Positions 1 to 7,769 of a DNA stretch of 64,000 nucleotides are shown here, piece after piece. This DNA is from Rugamonas rivuli (GTDB lineage Bacteria; Pseudomonadota; Gammaproteobacteria; Burkholderiales; Burkholderiaceae_D): positions 248,001-312,000 of the forward strand of contig NZ_WHUF01000001.1 in NCBI RefSeq assembly GCF_009380165.1, given 5' to 3'. Within the stretch, counting starts at the first letter, position 1. Every line of letters begins with the position of its first letter. The notes beneath the pieces were generated by a model. It had not been told where the DNA came from, ran no database searches, and saw only the letters and a list, made by a program, of their open reading frames with translations. A program made the translations under genes and the position numbers.

Positions 1-78
1 TTTATGTCGCAGACCGGTGGATAGCCTGCTTACCGCGCGTGTATACTTGCAACTCGGCTGTTGAATAACGGAGAAACC

Positions 79-117
79 ATGTCCCATATCGCCTACCGGC
101 GCATCACGCCGTGCTGA
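79..117 (+). CDS. Putative 12-codon leader ORF upstream of narX
   Basis: A short ORF encodes MSHIAYRRITPC. It has a good ribosome binding site (GGAG at 70-73, 5 nt before the ATG). Its TGA stop overlaps the GTG start proposed for the narX-like kinase in the motif GTGCTGA, so reinitiation or translational coupling is possible. The downstream GTG has no clear ribosome binding site of its own, which fits coupling. Whether the peptide is made or matters is inference; it is too short to judge by codon use. Confidence 0.35.
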   Translation: MSHIAYRRITPC

Positions 118-2051
118 AGCCGATGCTGTTCGCCGGCTGGCAGAAACTGTCGACCCGCATCGTTGGCCTGCTGCTGAGTTTTCTGGCGGTCGCCCTGATG
201 GTGATCGGCGCCACGCTTTTGCTGTCGTGGCAACTCGAAGGCAGCGCCGCCGCGATCAATGTGGCCGGCAGTTTGCGCATGGACAGCTATCGCCTGGCGA
301 TGCTGGCGATGCAAGTGGAAAACGGCGGCGACCGCAAGGCCGCAAGTGCGCAACTGGATGCCCAGCTGGGCCGCATCGACAACACGATGGCGCTGCTGCG
401 GCGCGGCGATCCGCAACGCCCGCTGTTCCTGCCGCCGACCGCCGCGATCCGCACCGCTTATGGCGAGGTCGAGCAGCAGTGGCGCAGCGTGCTGGCGCCG
501 CCGGTGCGCGCGCTGGCGGCGGCCGAAGCCGTGCCGGTCACGCACCTGCAACTGGTCCGGGAGCGCACCGAGGAGTTCGTGCAGCGTGTGGACGGACTGG
601 TGCAGCGCATCGAGCGCGACAGCGAAAGCCGCACCTTCTGGCTGCGTGCTTCGCAACTGTCCCTGCTGGCGCTGGCCCTGGTGGGCACGGTCAGCATCAT
701 CTACCTGTTGTTCGACATGATCGTGGCGCCGGTGACGCGTCTGCAAGCGGGCATGGAGCGTATGCGCGAGCAGGATTTCAGCGTGCGGCTTCCGGTCGAC
801 AGCAATGACGAATTCGGCATGCTGGCGCGCGGCTTCAACCAGATGGCCGACAAGCTCAAGGACTCCTACCAGAACCTGGAACAGCGGGTCCATCTGAAGA
901 CCTTCGAACTTGAGCAGCAGAACCGCGAACTGGCGCTGTTGTACGACAGCGCGTCCTTCCTGCAGCAGGTGCAGTCGGCGGAGGCGATGTGCGAGGGCTT
1001 CCTGCAACGCATCAGCGAGTATTTCAAGGCCGATGGCGGCTCGGTCCGCATCCTCGACCCCAACCGCGACAACCTGCATATGCTGGTGCATTGGGGCTTG
1101 TCGGAGAAACTGGTCGAGACCGAGCGCTGCCTGAAAGTGGGCGAGTGCCTGTGCGGCGAGGCGGTGGTCAGCAAGCTGGCTGTGATCCACGACCTGCGGC
1201 GCAAGGACGACCGCAATATGCTGCAATGCCACCGCGAGGGCTTCGCGACGATTTCGATCTTCCACATCTTTGCGCAGCGCCAGCATCTGGGCTTCTTCAA
1301 TCTGCACTTCCGCGCGACGACGGTGTTTTCCGCCGCGCAGACGGCGCTCCTGGAGACGCTGGGCCAGCTTCTGGGCACGGCGATCGAGAACCAGCGCCTG
1401 CAAGGCCGCGACCGTGAGCTGGCCATTTCCGAAGAACGCAACCTGGTGGCGCAAGGCCTGCACGACAGCATCGCCCAGGGACTGAACTTCCTGAACCTGC
1501 AGGTGCAGATGCTGGAGCAGTCGCTGGAGAACCAGCGGCTGGACGAGGTGGAGAGCATCGTGCCGGCGCTGCGGGCCGGCGTCGAGGAGAGCTACCAGGA
1601 TGTACGCGAGCTGCTGCACAACTTCCGCACCCGTCTGCAAGAGGGCAACCTGGTGACATCGCTGGAAACAGTGGTCGACAAGTTCCGGCGCCAGAGCGGC
1701 ATCGCGGTCGATTTCGAGGCCGATTCCGACGGTGCGCCTTTCCCGCGCGAGCACCAGCTGCAATTGCTGTTCATCGTGCAGGAAGCGCTGTCGAACGTGC
1801 GCAAGCATTCCTCGGCCAGCCAGGTATGGGTGAGGCTGGTGGACGAGCAGGACTTTACGCTCAGCGTGCGCGACAACGGCCATGGCTTCGATCCGGCCGC
1901 GCTGGAGTCGCTGGGCGAGGCCCATGTCGGCATCAACATCATGCGCGAGCGGGCGCAGCGCATCGACGCACAGCTGCACCTGAAGTCGGCGCCGGGCGCG
2001 GGCACCGAGGTGGTGCTGCGCCTGCCGCGCGCCCAGCGCCGCGCCGCATAA
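111..2051 (+). CDS. narX: NarX-type nitrate/nitrite sensor histidine kinase
   Basis: Membrane sensor kinase of the NarX family, 646 aa, expected to phosphorylate the NarL-type regulator encoded next. TM1 is at about 15-40 and TM2 at about 178-203, enclosing a periplasmic domain. The stretch INVAGSLRMDSYRL just after TM1 matches the P-box that binds nitrate/nitrite in E. coli NarX (INIAGSLRMQSYRL), which is the best evidence for the ligand. A HAMP region (about 200-255) and a GAF-like domain (about 275-425) follow. The HisKA_3 motif GLHDSIAQG carries the phospho-accepting H451, and an HATPase domain has NVRKHS and DNGHGFDP. The GTG start at 111 overlaps a tiny upstream ORF; an ATG at 123 is the alternative. 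The kinase ends 24 nt before the regulator gene, so the two are co-transcribed. Confidence 0.9.
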   Translation: MLKPMLFAGWQKLSTRIVGLLLSFLAVALMVIGATLLLSWQLEGSAAAINVAGSLRMDSYRLAMLAMQVENGGDRKAASAQLDAQLGRIDNTMALLRRGDPQRPLFLPPTAAIRTAYGEVEQQWRSVLAPPVRALAAAEAVPVTHLQLVRERTEEFVQRVDGLVQRIERDSESRTFWLRASQLSLLALALVGTVSIIYLLFDMIVAPVTRLQAGMERMREQDFSVRLPVDSNDEFGMLARGFNQMADKLKDSYQNLEQRVHLKTFELEQQNRELALLYDSASFLQQVQSAEAMCEGFLQRISEYFKADGGSVRILDPNRDNLHMLVHWGLSEKLVETERCLKVGECLCGEAVVSKLAVIHDLRRKDDRNMLQCHREGFATISIFHIFAQRQHLGFFNLHFRATTVFSAAQTALLETLGQLLGTAIENQRLQGRDRELAISEERNLVAQGLHDSIAQGLNFLNLQVQMLEQSLENQRLDEVESIVPALRAGVEESYQDVRELLHNFRTRLQEGNLVTSLETVVDKFRRQSGIAVDFEADSDGAPFPREHQLQLLFIVQEALSNVRKHSSASQVWVRLVDEQDFTLSVRDNGHGFDPAALESLGEAHVGINIMRERAQRIDAQLHLKSAPGAGTEVVLRLPRAQRRAA

Positions 2052-2075
2052 ACCTATCAAGAAAGGCTGGAACCG

Positions 2076-2741
2076 ATGGACAATGAAGCAAGCACTATCA
2101 GCGTGTTGCTGGTCGACGACCATACGCTGTTCCGCAGCGGCATACGCTCGCTGTTGCAGCGCCACCCGGAATTCGCGGTGGTGGGCGAGGCCGCCGACGG
2201 CTTCGAAGGCGTCAAGCGCGCGCAGCAGCTCAAGCCGCAGGTGATCCTGCTGGATTTGAATATGCCGGGCATGTCCGGCGTGGAAACGCTGCAGCTGCTG
2301 CGCCAGGATTGCCCGGACAGCGCGATCGTGATGCTGACCGTGTCCGAGGATGCGGAAGACTTGAGCGTGGCGCTGAAGGCGGGCGCCAGCGGCTATCTGC
2401 TGAAAAATATCGACACCGATTATCTGACCCGGGCGATACGCCGCGCCGCCGCCGGCGAGACGGTGGTGGCCGAGGCCATGACCGCCAAGCTGGTGGCGCA
2501 GTTGCAAAGCGGTGCGGCGACGCCGGCGGCTTCCGAGCTGGACAAGCTGACGCCGCGCGAACGGGAAATCCTCGATTGCCTGGCGCGCGGCGAAAGCAAC
2601 AAGGGCATCGCGCGCACGCTGGACCTGGCCGAAAGCACGGTCAAGATTCATGTGCAGAATGTGTTGAAGAAACTGAAGCTGAGCAGCCGGGTGCAGGCGG
2701 CCGTGTATGCGGTCGAGCACCGCATGCACGGTGGCGGTTGA
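2076..2741 (+). CDS. narL: NarL-type response regulator
   Basis: Response regulator of 221 aa: a receiver domain (about 8-125) with phospho-acceptor D60 in VILLDLNMPG and conserved lysine in YLLKN, then a LuxR/FixJ-type helix-turn-helix (about 155-215, LTPREREILDCLARGESNKGIA). It sits directly after the NarX-type kinase and is its expected partner, controlling nitrate or denitrification genes such as the nnrS nearby. The ribosome binding site is GAAAGG, about 9 nt before the ATG. The NarL/NarP/FixJ families cannot be separated by sequence alone; the NarX neighbour with its P-box favours NarL. Confidence 0.9.
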   Translation: MDNEASTISVLLVDDHTLFRSGIRSLLQRHPEFAVVGEAADGFEGVKRAQQLKPQVILLDLNMPGMSGVETLQLLRQDCPDSAIVMLTVSEDAEDLSVALKAGASGYLLKNIDTDYLTRAIRRAAAGETVVAEAMTAKLVAQLQSGAATPAASELDKLTPREREILDCLARGESNKGIARTLDLAESTVKIHVQNVLKKLKLSSRVQAAVYAVEHRMHGGG

Positions 2742-2760
2742 GGCGTTTCGTGGTGGCGGA

Positions 2761-3039
2761 TTAGCCGCCGCAGCAACCTCCGCAGCAGCCGCCCGCTGCG
2801 GCCGCCGGTGCGGCCACTGGCACGGCCTCGGTGGCGGCGCTGGAAGCGTAGCCGGCCATCGCCAGCTTGCGCATCAACAGATGCGGCGAGGTCAACGATT
2901 CATCGATGCGCGCGCTGGCGCGGCGGTCGCGCAAGGAGACGCGCACATCGCTGACGCCGTCGATGTCGCCGAGGACGCGGGCGATGATGTCGGCACAGGC
3001 TTCGCCGTCCATGCCGTCGATAATGAGTTCTGTTTGCAT
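2761..3039 (-). CDS. Small HMA-fold protein with C-terminal Cys-Gly tail
   Basis: A 92-aa protein. Residues 1-68 read like a heavy-metal-associated (HMA) ferredoxin-like domain (TELIIDGMDGEACADIIARV then GVSDVRVSL). The usual MxCxxC metal loop is replaced by MDGEAC, which keeps one cysteine. After an Ala/Pro linker the protein ends in GGCCGGCCGG, four cysteines that could supply an alternative metal or redox site. The ribosome binding site AAGGA precedes the ATG by about 6 nt. It lies between narL and nnrS in opposite orientation to both, converging on narL. A metal-chaperone or metal-sensing role is inference. The terminal cysteines are encoded at 2764-2793. Confidence 0.75.
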   Translation of the reverse strand: MQTELIIDGMDGEACADIIARVLGDIDGVSDVRVSLRDRRASARIDESLTSPHLLMRKLAMAGYASSAATEAVPVAAPAAAAGGCCGGCCGG

Positions 3040-3137
3040 AGCATTCCTTGGTTATTGGTAACACGCAGACAGCCTAAGCCAAAGCTTGCCGGCGGTCGAT
3101 AGCGCGGCGGAAAAAGCGGCAGGCAATTGGATTTTTC

Positions 3138-3151
3138 TTGATCCAGGTTAT
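3138..3151 (+). promoter_or_regulatory. Possible degenerate FNR/ANR/DNR site upstream of nnrS
   Basis: TTGATCCAGGTTAT keeps the left half-site TTGAT of the FNR/CRP family but only part of the right half. It lies about 75 nt before nnrS. A CATACT hexamer at 3203-3208 would place the site near -70, a known activating phase for this family. NnrS genes are classically under FNR/NNR-type control, but this match is weak. Confidence 0.3.
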
Positions 3152-3225
3152 GCGAATCGGGCGTCAACTTTCAACCGGCGGCAGCTGCGACCACAATGAC
3201 CGCATACTCTTACAGGATGTAGATC

Positions 3226-4431
3226 ATGAGCTTGCTCCATATTGAAGAACCCGCCGGGAAAGCCGGCGCATGGGATGGCAGCCATCCCCTTTGGCGGCTG
3301 GGCTTCCGGCCGTTCTACCTGGCTGCGGCGGGCTTCGCTGCGCTGGCGATTCCGCTGTGGATGCTGCGCTACCTGGGCTGGTGGCCGGCCGGCGCCGACG
3401 GCTGGCTGTATGTCGGCTTCGCCTGGCATATGCATGAGATGGTGTTCGGCATGGCGGCGGCGGTGGTGGTCGGTTTCCTGTACACGGCCGCGTTTAACTG
3501 GACCGGCAACTGGACGCCGGTGCGCGGCAAGCTGGCGGCGCTGGTGGCCTTGTGGCTGCTGGGCCGGCTGGCGATGCTGCTGGCGCCACCGCTGGCCGGC
3601 GCGCTGGTGGACTGGCTGTTCCTGCCGGCGGCGGCCTGGCCACTGTGGCGCGTGATGCAAAAAGCCGGCAACCGCCGCAACTACTTCCTGGTCGGCCTGC
3701 TGGCGCTGATGGCTGCGGCCAACGGCGTGTTCCACGCCATCACCCTGGGCCGGCTGGCGGCCAATCCGATCGCGCCGGTGCAGGCTGCGATCCTGGTCGT
3801 TGTGCTGATGGAAGGGGCGATCGGCACACGCATCATTCCCATGTTCACCCGCAATGGCGCGCCGGGCACCACGCCCCTGGTGCAACCCAAGCTGGACAAG
3901 TGGTCGCTGGGCTTGCTGGCGGCGTTTGCGCTGTGCTGGATCACCGGCGTGCCCGCCTGGCTGATCGCGCCCGTCGGCGTGGCGGCCGCCGCGCTGGTGC
4001 TGCTGCGGCTGTGGCGCTGGCAGGCGCTGAAGACGGGCCGCGTGCCGCTGCTGTGGATCATGCACTTGTCCTACGCGTGGATCGCCGCCGGCCTGCTGTT
4101 GCTGGTGCTGTCGCGCTGGCAGATGGTCAGTGCCAGCGCCGGTTTCCACGCGCTGACGGTCGGCTCGATGGCCGGCCTGATCCTGGGCATGATGACGCGC
4201 ACCACGCTGGGCCACACCGGCCGTCCGCTGCGCGCGGGCAGGGCGGAGACCTCGATGTTCGCGCTGATCCAGTTCAGCGCACTGACCCGCGTATTGTCGG
4301 CGCTGGGCTGGGATGGCGGCGCCGGCACCCTGGTGCTCAGCGCGCTGTGCTGGACGGTCGCATTCGGCCTGTACGCCTACGTCTACGCGCCGTACCTGAG
4401 CAGCGTGCGCGTCGATGGCAAACCCGGCTAA
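3226..4431 (+). CDS. nnrS: NnrS family heme-copper membrane protein
   Basis: A 401-aa polytopic inner-membrane protein of the NnrS family, with about 12 hydrophobic segments. The N-terminal WRLGFRPFYL, then WHMHEMVFG, with HEMVFG as a family hallmark, and later TRNGAPG and MTRTTLGHTGR are typical. NnrS proteins are heme- and copper-containing and relieve nitric oxide / nitrosative stress during nitrate respiration. The position beside narXL fits. The start ATG follows AGGATGTAGATC. The end overlaps the stop of the convergent serine hydrolase by 4 nt. Confidence 0.92.
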   Translation: MSLLHIEEPAGKAGAWDGSHPLWRLGFRPFYLAAAGFAALAIPLWMLRYLGWWPAGADGWLYVGFAWHMHEMVFGMAAAVVVGFLYTAAFNWTGNWTPVRGKLAALVALWLLGRLAMLLAPPLAGALVDWLFLPAAAWPLWRVMQKAGNRRNYFLVGLLALMAAANGVFHAITLGRLAANPIAPVQAAILVVVLMEGAIGTRIIPMFTRNGAPGTTPLVQPKLDKWSLGLLAAFALCWITGVPAWLIAPVGVAAAALVLLRLWRWQALKTGRVPLLWIMHLSYAWIAAGLLLLVLSRWQMVSASAGFHALTVGSMAGLILGMMTRTTLGHTGRPLRAGRAETSMFALIQFSALTRVLSALGWDGGAGTLVLSALCWTVAFGLYAYVYAPYLSSVRVDGKPG

Positions 4432-5471
4432 GGGCAGGGGGCCTGCGCCAGCAGCGCGGCCAGCCGCAGGAATTCGGCCGGGCTGACTTTGCGCGCTGTC
4501 CGCGCCTGGGCCGGGGCGACCACGCGCTGGTGGCTGATCACCATGTTTTGTTGCGGGATGACGAGGATGTACTGGCCGTAGTAGCCCCAGGCCATGTAAG
4601 CGCCCGCCAGCGGCGAGCCGGCCGGCACGGATGGTATCCACCACAGCAGGCCGTAGTCGAGCTGGCGGCGCGCGGTGGATGGCGGGTGCATGTCGGCCGC
4701 ATGGGTCAGCGGCGTGGTGATGCGCTTGACCCAGTCGGCGGGCAGCAATTGGCGTCCGTTCCAGCTGCCCTGTTGCAGCATCAGTTGGCCGAGGCGTGCC
4801 ATGTCGCGGGTCGACAGATGGAAGTGGTAGGCCAGGTGGCGCGAGCGGGCCGGGTCGCCGTTGCGGCGCTGCTGCGACAGCTGGAAATCCTCCATCTGCA
4901 GGGACTGGGCCAGCTGGCTGTCGAAGCTTCGATAGATGTCGCGCCCGGTCAGCTGTTCGAACACGGTGCCGGCGGCGTTGAAGTCCCAGTTGTTGTACAG
5001 GAAGTAGGCGCCCGGTGTTTGCGAGCCGCGCGGCGGTGCTGCTTCGGCATCGTCGCCGGGATTGGCCGCCGCGTGATAGACGCCCGAGCGCGCCGCCAGC
5101 AGATCGCCCACGGTGGCCGTGCGTTCCAGCGGCAGCAGGCCGCCTACATCGTCGATGCCCAGCGAGGCCAGGTTGCGGTCCAGCGCGATCGTGCCGTCGG
5201 CCACGTATGGGCCGTACATCATGGCCAGCAAGCTCTTGCGCACCGAGTAGACTTGCTCCGGCCGCTCCACTGGGCCATAGCTGGCCAGCACCTGGCCGTC
5301 GCGCACCGCCATCATCGAAGTGCTGGGCAAGGTCTTCAGATAGTCCAGCGCCTGCGTCACGCCGGCGCGGCATGCGGGACTCTGGCCGCTCATGGCTGGC
5401 CAGTGCGCGGCCGGCGTCGCGGCGGATGCCTGGACGCACGCCAGCAGTACGAGCAAGAGGGGCGTTCTCAT
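4428..5471 (-). CDS. Secreted serine hydrolase, class C beta-lactamase / DD-peptidase fold
   Basis: A 347-aa exported serine hydrolase of the beta-lactamase class C superfamily (includes EstB-type esterases and 6-aminohexanoate-dimer hydrolases). A signal peptide covers about residues 1-18. The nucleophile motif SxxK is S76-V-R-K79 and the second motif YxN is Y159-N-N161. The C-terminal WGYYGQYILVIP corresponds to the strand carrying the third motif. Substrate is not predictable; the SVRKS/YNNWDF pattern looks closer to 6-aminohexanoate-dimer-hydrolase-like enzymes than to true beta-lactamases. It lies 8 nt downstream of the flavoprotein gene, so they are probably one operon. Confidence 0.8.
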   Translation of the reverse strand: MRTPLLLVLLACVQASAATPAAHWPAMSGQSPACRAGVTQALDYLKTLPSTSMMAVRDGQVLASYGPVERPEQVYSVRKSLLAMMYGPYVADGTIALDRNLASLGIDDVGGLLPLERTATVGDLLAARSGVYHAAANPGDDAEAAPPRGSQTPGAYFLYNNWDFNAAGTVFEQLTGRDIYRSFDSQLAQSLQMEDFQLSQQRRNGDPARSRHLAYHFHLSTRDMARLGQLMLQQGSWNGRQLLPADWVKRITTPLTHAADMHPPSTARRQLDYGLLWWIPSVPAGSPLAGAYMAWGYYGQYILVIPQQNMVISHQRVVAPAQARTARKVSPAEFLRLAALLAQAPCP

Positions 5472-5479
5472 TGGCCGCT

Positions 5480-6577
5480 CTAGGGAAGCAGCAGCGAGTG
5501 CTGGCTGGCAGTGTGGAAGTCGCGCCAGACGCGGTTGATGGTGCTGTCCTCGTGTGCCGCGTACAGGCCGCAGTAGGGATACAGCTCGTCGACCGCCGCG
5601 CGCGCGGCCGCCACCAGCGCCAGTGAGCTGGCCTGCACGGCGTGCATGGCGTCAGCGTCGAGCGGCGTGCCGCCAACCACCTGCGCCCAGCTGTGGTCCA
5701 GCACCGCGTAGAAATGCAGGCGGGCGGCGGCCAGCGCGCTTTGCTTCGCGTGAAGCAGCGCGGCCACTTCCGGCACCTCCAGCAGCGGCAAGTCTTGCGC
5801 CGCGTGCCGGCGGCGGCGCATGCAGGGCTCGGCCAGCCGCACGAAATGGCCGGCCATGCCCACGATATTGGCTGCCAGAGTGACGAAGGCCAGCGAGTAA
5901 AACGGAAAACGGTACAGCGGCCCGTCCGCCGTCGCCGCATCGGGGCGGATGGCGAAGCCGTACTGCTCGCTCACCCAGGCACCGTCGATGCGGTAGCTGT
6001 GCGAAGCGCTGGCGCGCATGCCGATGCTGCCCCACGACGGCACGATCTGCACCTGCTCGGCCGGCACCAGGAAGGCGCGGATACGCGGTGCGCCGCGTTC
6101 GTCCAGCAGCGGCTGGCCATTGGCGCGCAGCACGGCGTTCAGGGTGAAATGGGTGGCCATCGGGGCGCCGCTGGCGTAGTCCCAGCGGCCGGTGATGCGG
6201 AACCCTGCGGCTTCCCCATCGCCTTCCTGCTCGGCATAGCCGGTCGGGGCGCCGCTGCCGCCCAGGCAGACGCGCTTGCCGCCGATGATGTCGCGCGCCA
6301 GCGCCGGCGGCAGAAAGCCGGCGAACCAGCCGGCGCCCGCGCACAAGGTCAATACCCAGCCCATGCTGCCGTCGACGGCGGCCACGGCTTCCTCCAGGCG
6401 GACCGCCTGCGGCAACGGCAGCTCGGCGCCGCCGCTGGCGCGCGGGGCCAGCATTTTGAGCCAGCCGCGCCGGTGCAGCAGGGCTTGCTGGATCGGGTGC
6501 AGGAAGCGGGCGGTGTCCGCCATGGCGGCGTAGCGTTCGATGCGGCGCGCGTCGCGCGCGAGGAGATGAGGTGTCAT
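5480..6577 (-). CDS. Acyl-CoA dehydrogenase-fold flavoprotein (HpaH/HsaA-like)
   Basis: A 365-aa flavoprotein of the acyl-CoA dehydrogenase superfamily. The middle domain has ITGRWDYASG and the C-terminal helical domain ends in RVWRDFHTASQHSLLLP, the signature seen in class D flavin monooxygenases (HsaA, DszC, HpaB-C2 relatives) as well as dehydrogenases. No catalytic glutamate of a classical fatty-acyl-CoA dehydrogenase is obvious. Dehydrogenation versus flavin-dependent monooxygenation therefore stays open. It is first in a two-gene operon with the serine hydrolase and divergent from the aldose dehydrogenase gene. Confidence 0.75.
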   Translation of the reverse strand: MTPHLLARDARRIERYAAMADTARFLHPIQQALLHRRGWLKMLAPRASGGAELPLPQAVRLEEAVAAVDGSMGWVLTLCAGAGWFAGFLPPALARDIIGGKRVCLGGSGAPTGYAEQEGDGEAAGFRITGRWDYASGAPMATHFTLNAVLRANGQPLLDERGAPRIRAFLVPAEQVQIVPSWGSIGMRASASHSYRIDGAWVSEQYGFAIRPDAATADGPLYRFPFYSLAFVTLAANIVGMAGHFVRLAEPCMRRRRHAAQDLPLLEVPEVAALLHAKQSALAAARLHFYAVLDHSWAQVVGGTPLDADAMHAVQASSLALVAAARAAVDELYPYCGLYAAHEDSTINRVWRDFHTASQHSLLLP

Positions 6578-6720
6578 GCCCGTATTTTCGCATTATCGGC
6601 CGTCAAGCGGGGACAGCCATTCCATTTCCGTATGTTTGCCGCGAGAAAAATGATTGGTATCGACGGCGCGGGCGTCGTAGCATGGTGGCGCGCAATCTCC
6701 CACTTTATGAAAGACTGATG

Positions 6721-7647
6721 ATGTCAGCAATCAAACTCGCGATCGTCGGCGTCGGCAAGATCGTCCACGACCAGCACCTGCCAGCCATCGCGGCCAACGC
6801 CGATTTCGAACTGGTGGCTTCGGCCAGCCGGCACCACACCGTGGCCGGCCTGCCGGGCTACACCTCCATCGAGGCCATGCTGGGGGCGGTGCCGGAGATC
6901 GACGCCGTGTCGCTCTGCATGCCGCCGCAGTACCGCTACCAGGCCGCGCAGGTGGCGCTGGCGGCCGGCAAGCACGTGTTCCTGGAAAAGCCGCCGGGCG
7001 CGACGCTGTCGGAAGTGGCCGACCTGGAGGCGCTGGCCGCCGCCCGGGGCGTGACGCTGTTCACCAGCTGGCATTCGCGCTACGCGCCGGCGGTGCAGCC
7101 GGCCAAGGCCTACCTGGCCGCCCACGCGCCGACCGCCATGCAGGTCAGCTGGAAGGAAGACGTGCGCCAGTGGCACCCGAACCAGGAGTGGATCTGGCAG
7201 GCCGGCGGCCTGGGCGTGTTCGATCCCGGCATCAACGCGCTGTCCATCGTCACCGAAATCCTGCAGTCGCGGATCTTTCTGACCCGCGCCACGCTGGAGT
7301 TCCCGGAAAACCGCGACGCGCCGATCGCGGCCGAGCTGCATTTCCAGGACGCCGCCGGCATGCCGGTGCACGCCCAGTTCGACTGGCGCCAGACCGGCCC
7401 CCAAAGCTGGGACATCGTGGTCCAGACCGCCGACGGCGAACTCAAGCTGAGCAATGGCGGCGCGCGCCTGTGGGTGCACGGTGTCGAGCAGCCGCTGGAG
7501 AAGGAGGCCGAGTACCCGTCGCTGTACCGCCGCTTCGCCGAACTGGTGCGCGCCGGCCGCGCCGAGGTGGACGTGGCGCCGCTGCGCCATGTGGCCGACG
7601 CCTTCATGCTGGGCCGGCGCAAGGTGGTGGACGCCTTCCACGACTGA
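6721..7647 (+). CDS. Gfo/Idh/MocA aldose 1-dehydrogenase (L-arabinose/D-galactose type)
   Basis: A 308-aa NAD(P)-dependent oxidoreductase. The N-terminal Rossmann fold starts KLAIVGVGKIVHDQHLPAI and contains the EKPPG motif. The substrate domain has SWKEDVRQWHPNQEWIW followed by GGLGVFDPGINALSI. These stretches closely match the L-arabinose 1-dehydrogenase / D-galactose 1-dehydrogenase group first described in Azospirillum, which oxidises the sugar to its lactone in the non-phosphorylative pathway. That comparison is from memory. Start: tandem ATGs at 6718 and 6721; the frame is open further upstream but that part has no plausible protein. No other sugar catabolism genes are adjacent. Confidence 0.82.
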   Translation: MSAIKLAIVGVGKIVHDQHLPAIAANADFELVASASRHHTVAGLPGYTSIEAMLGAVPEIDAVSLCMPPQYRYQAAQVALAAGKHVFLEKPPGATLSEVADLEALAAARGVTLFTSWHSRYAPAVQPAKAYLAAHAPTAMQVSWKEDVRQWHPNQEWIWQAGGLGVFDPGINALSIVTEILQSRIFLTRATLEFPENRDAPIAAELHFQDAAGMPVHAQFDWRQTGPQSWDIVVQTADGELKLSNGGARLWVHGVEQPLEKEAEYPSLYRRFAELVRAGRAEVDVAPLRHVADAFMLGRRKVVDAFHD

Positions 7648-7698
7648 CCGCCCGCCACCGGCACACGCACATGCACCGTAGCGCGGTTGCGGAAATAC

Positions 7699-7712
7699 TT
7701 GATCTGGATCAA
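7699..7712 (+). promoter_or_regulatory. Perfect FNR/ANR box in front of phaC
   Basis: TTGATCTGGATCAA is an exact TTGAT-N4-ATCAA FNR/ANR consensus. A -10-like CATAAT lies at 7736-7741, giving a likely transcription start near 7747. The box is then centred at -41.5, the ideal class II activation position. The phaC start codon is 57 nt downstream of the box. Confidence 0.8.
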
Positions 7713-7735
7713 ATACTTCCGGGCCGCCCGCCAAC

Positions 7736-7741
7736 CATAAT
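7736..7741 (+). promoter_or_regulatory. Candidate -10 element of the FNR-dependent phaC promoter
   Basis: CATAAT differs from the sigma-70 consensus TATAAT at one base. It lies at the right distance from the FNR box for class II activation. No -35 hexamer is needed where FNR overlaps that position. Confidence 0.5.
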
Positions 7742-7769
7742 CAAGTCCATCTGCTACCGAGGAGGACTT

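Noticed and set aside
1..78. Sigma-70 promoter for narX (TATACT at 42-47)
   Set aside because: No acceptable -35 and too little upstream sequence in the window.
93..2729. 878-codon open frame antisense to narXL
   Set aside because: Typical shadow of high-GC codons; low-complexity His/Gln/Arg-rich translation, no domains, and both sense genes are well supported.
3148..5940. 930-codon minus-strand frame across nnrS and its neighbours
   Set aside because: It crosses three supported genes in other frames and is Arg/Pro-rich without motifs.
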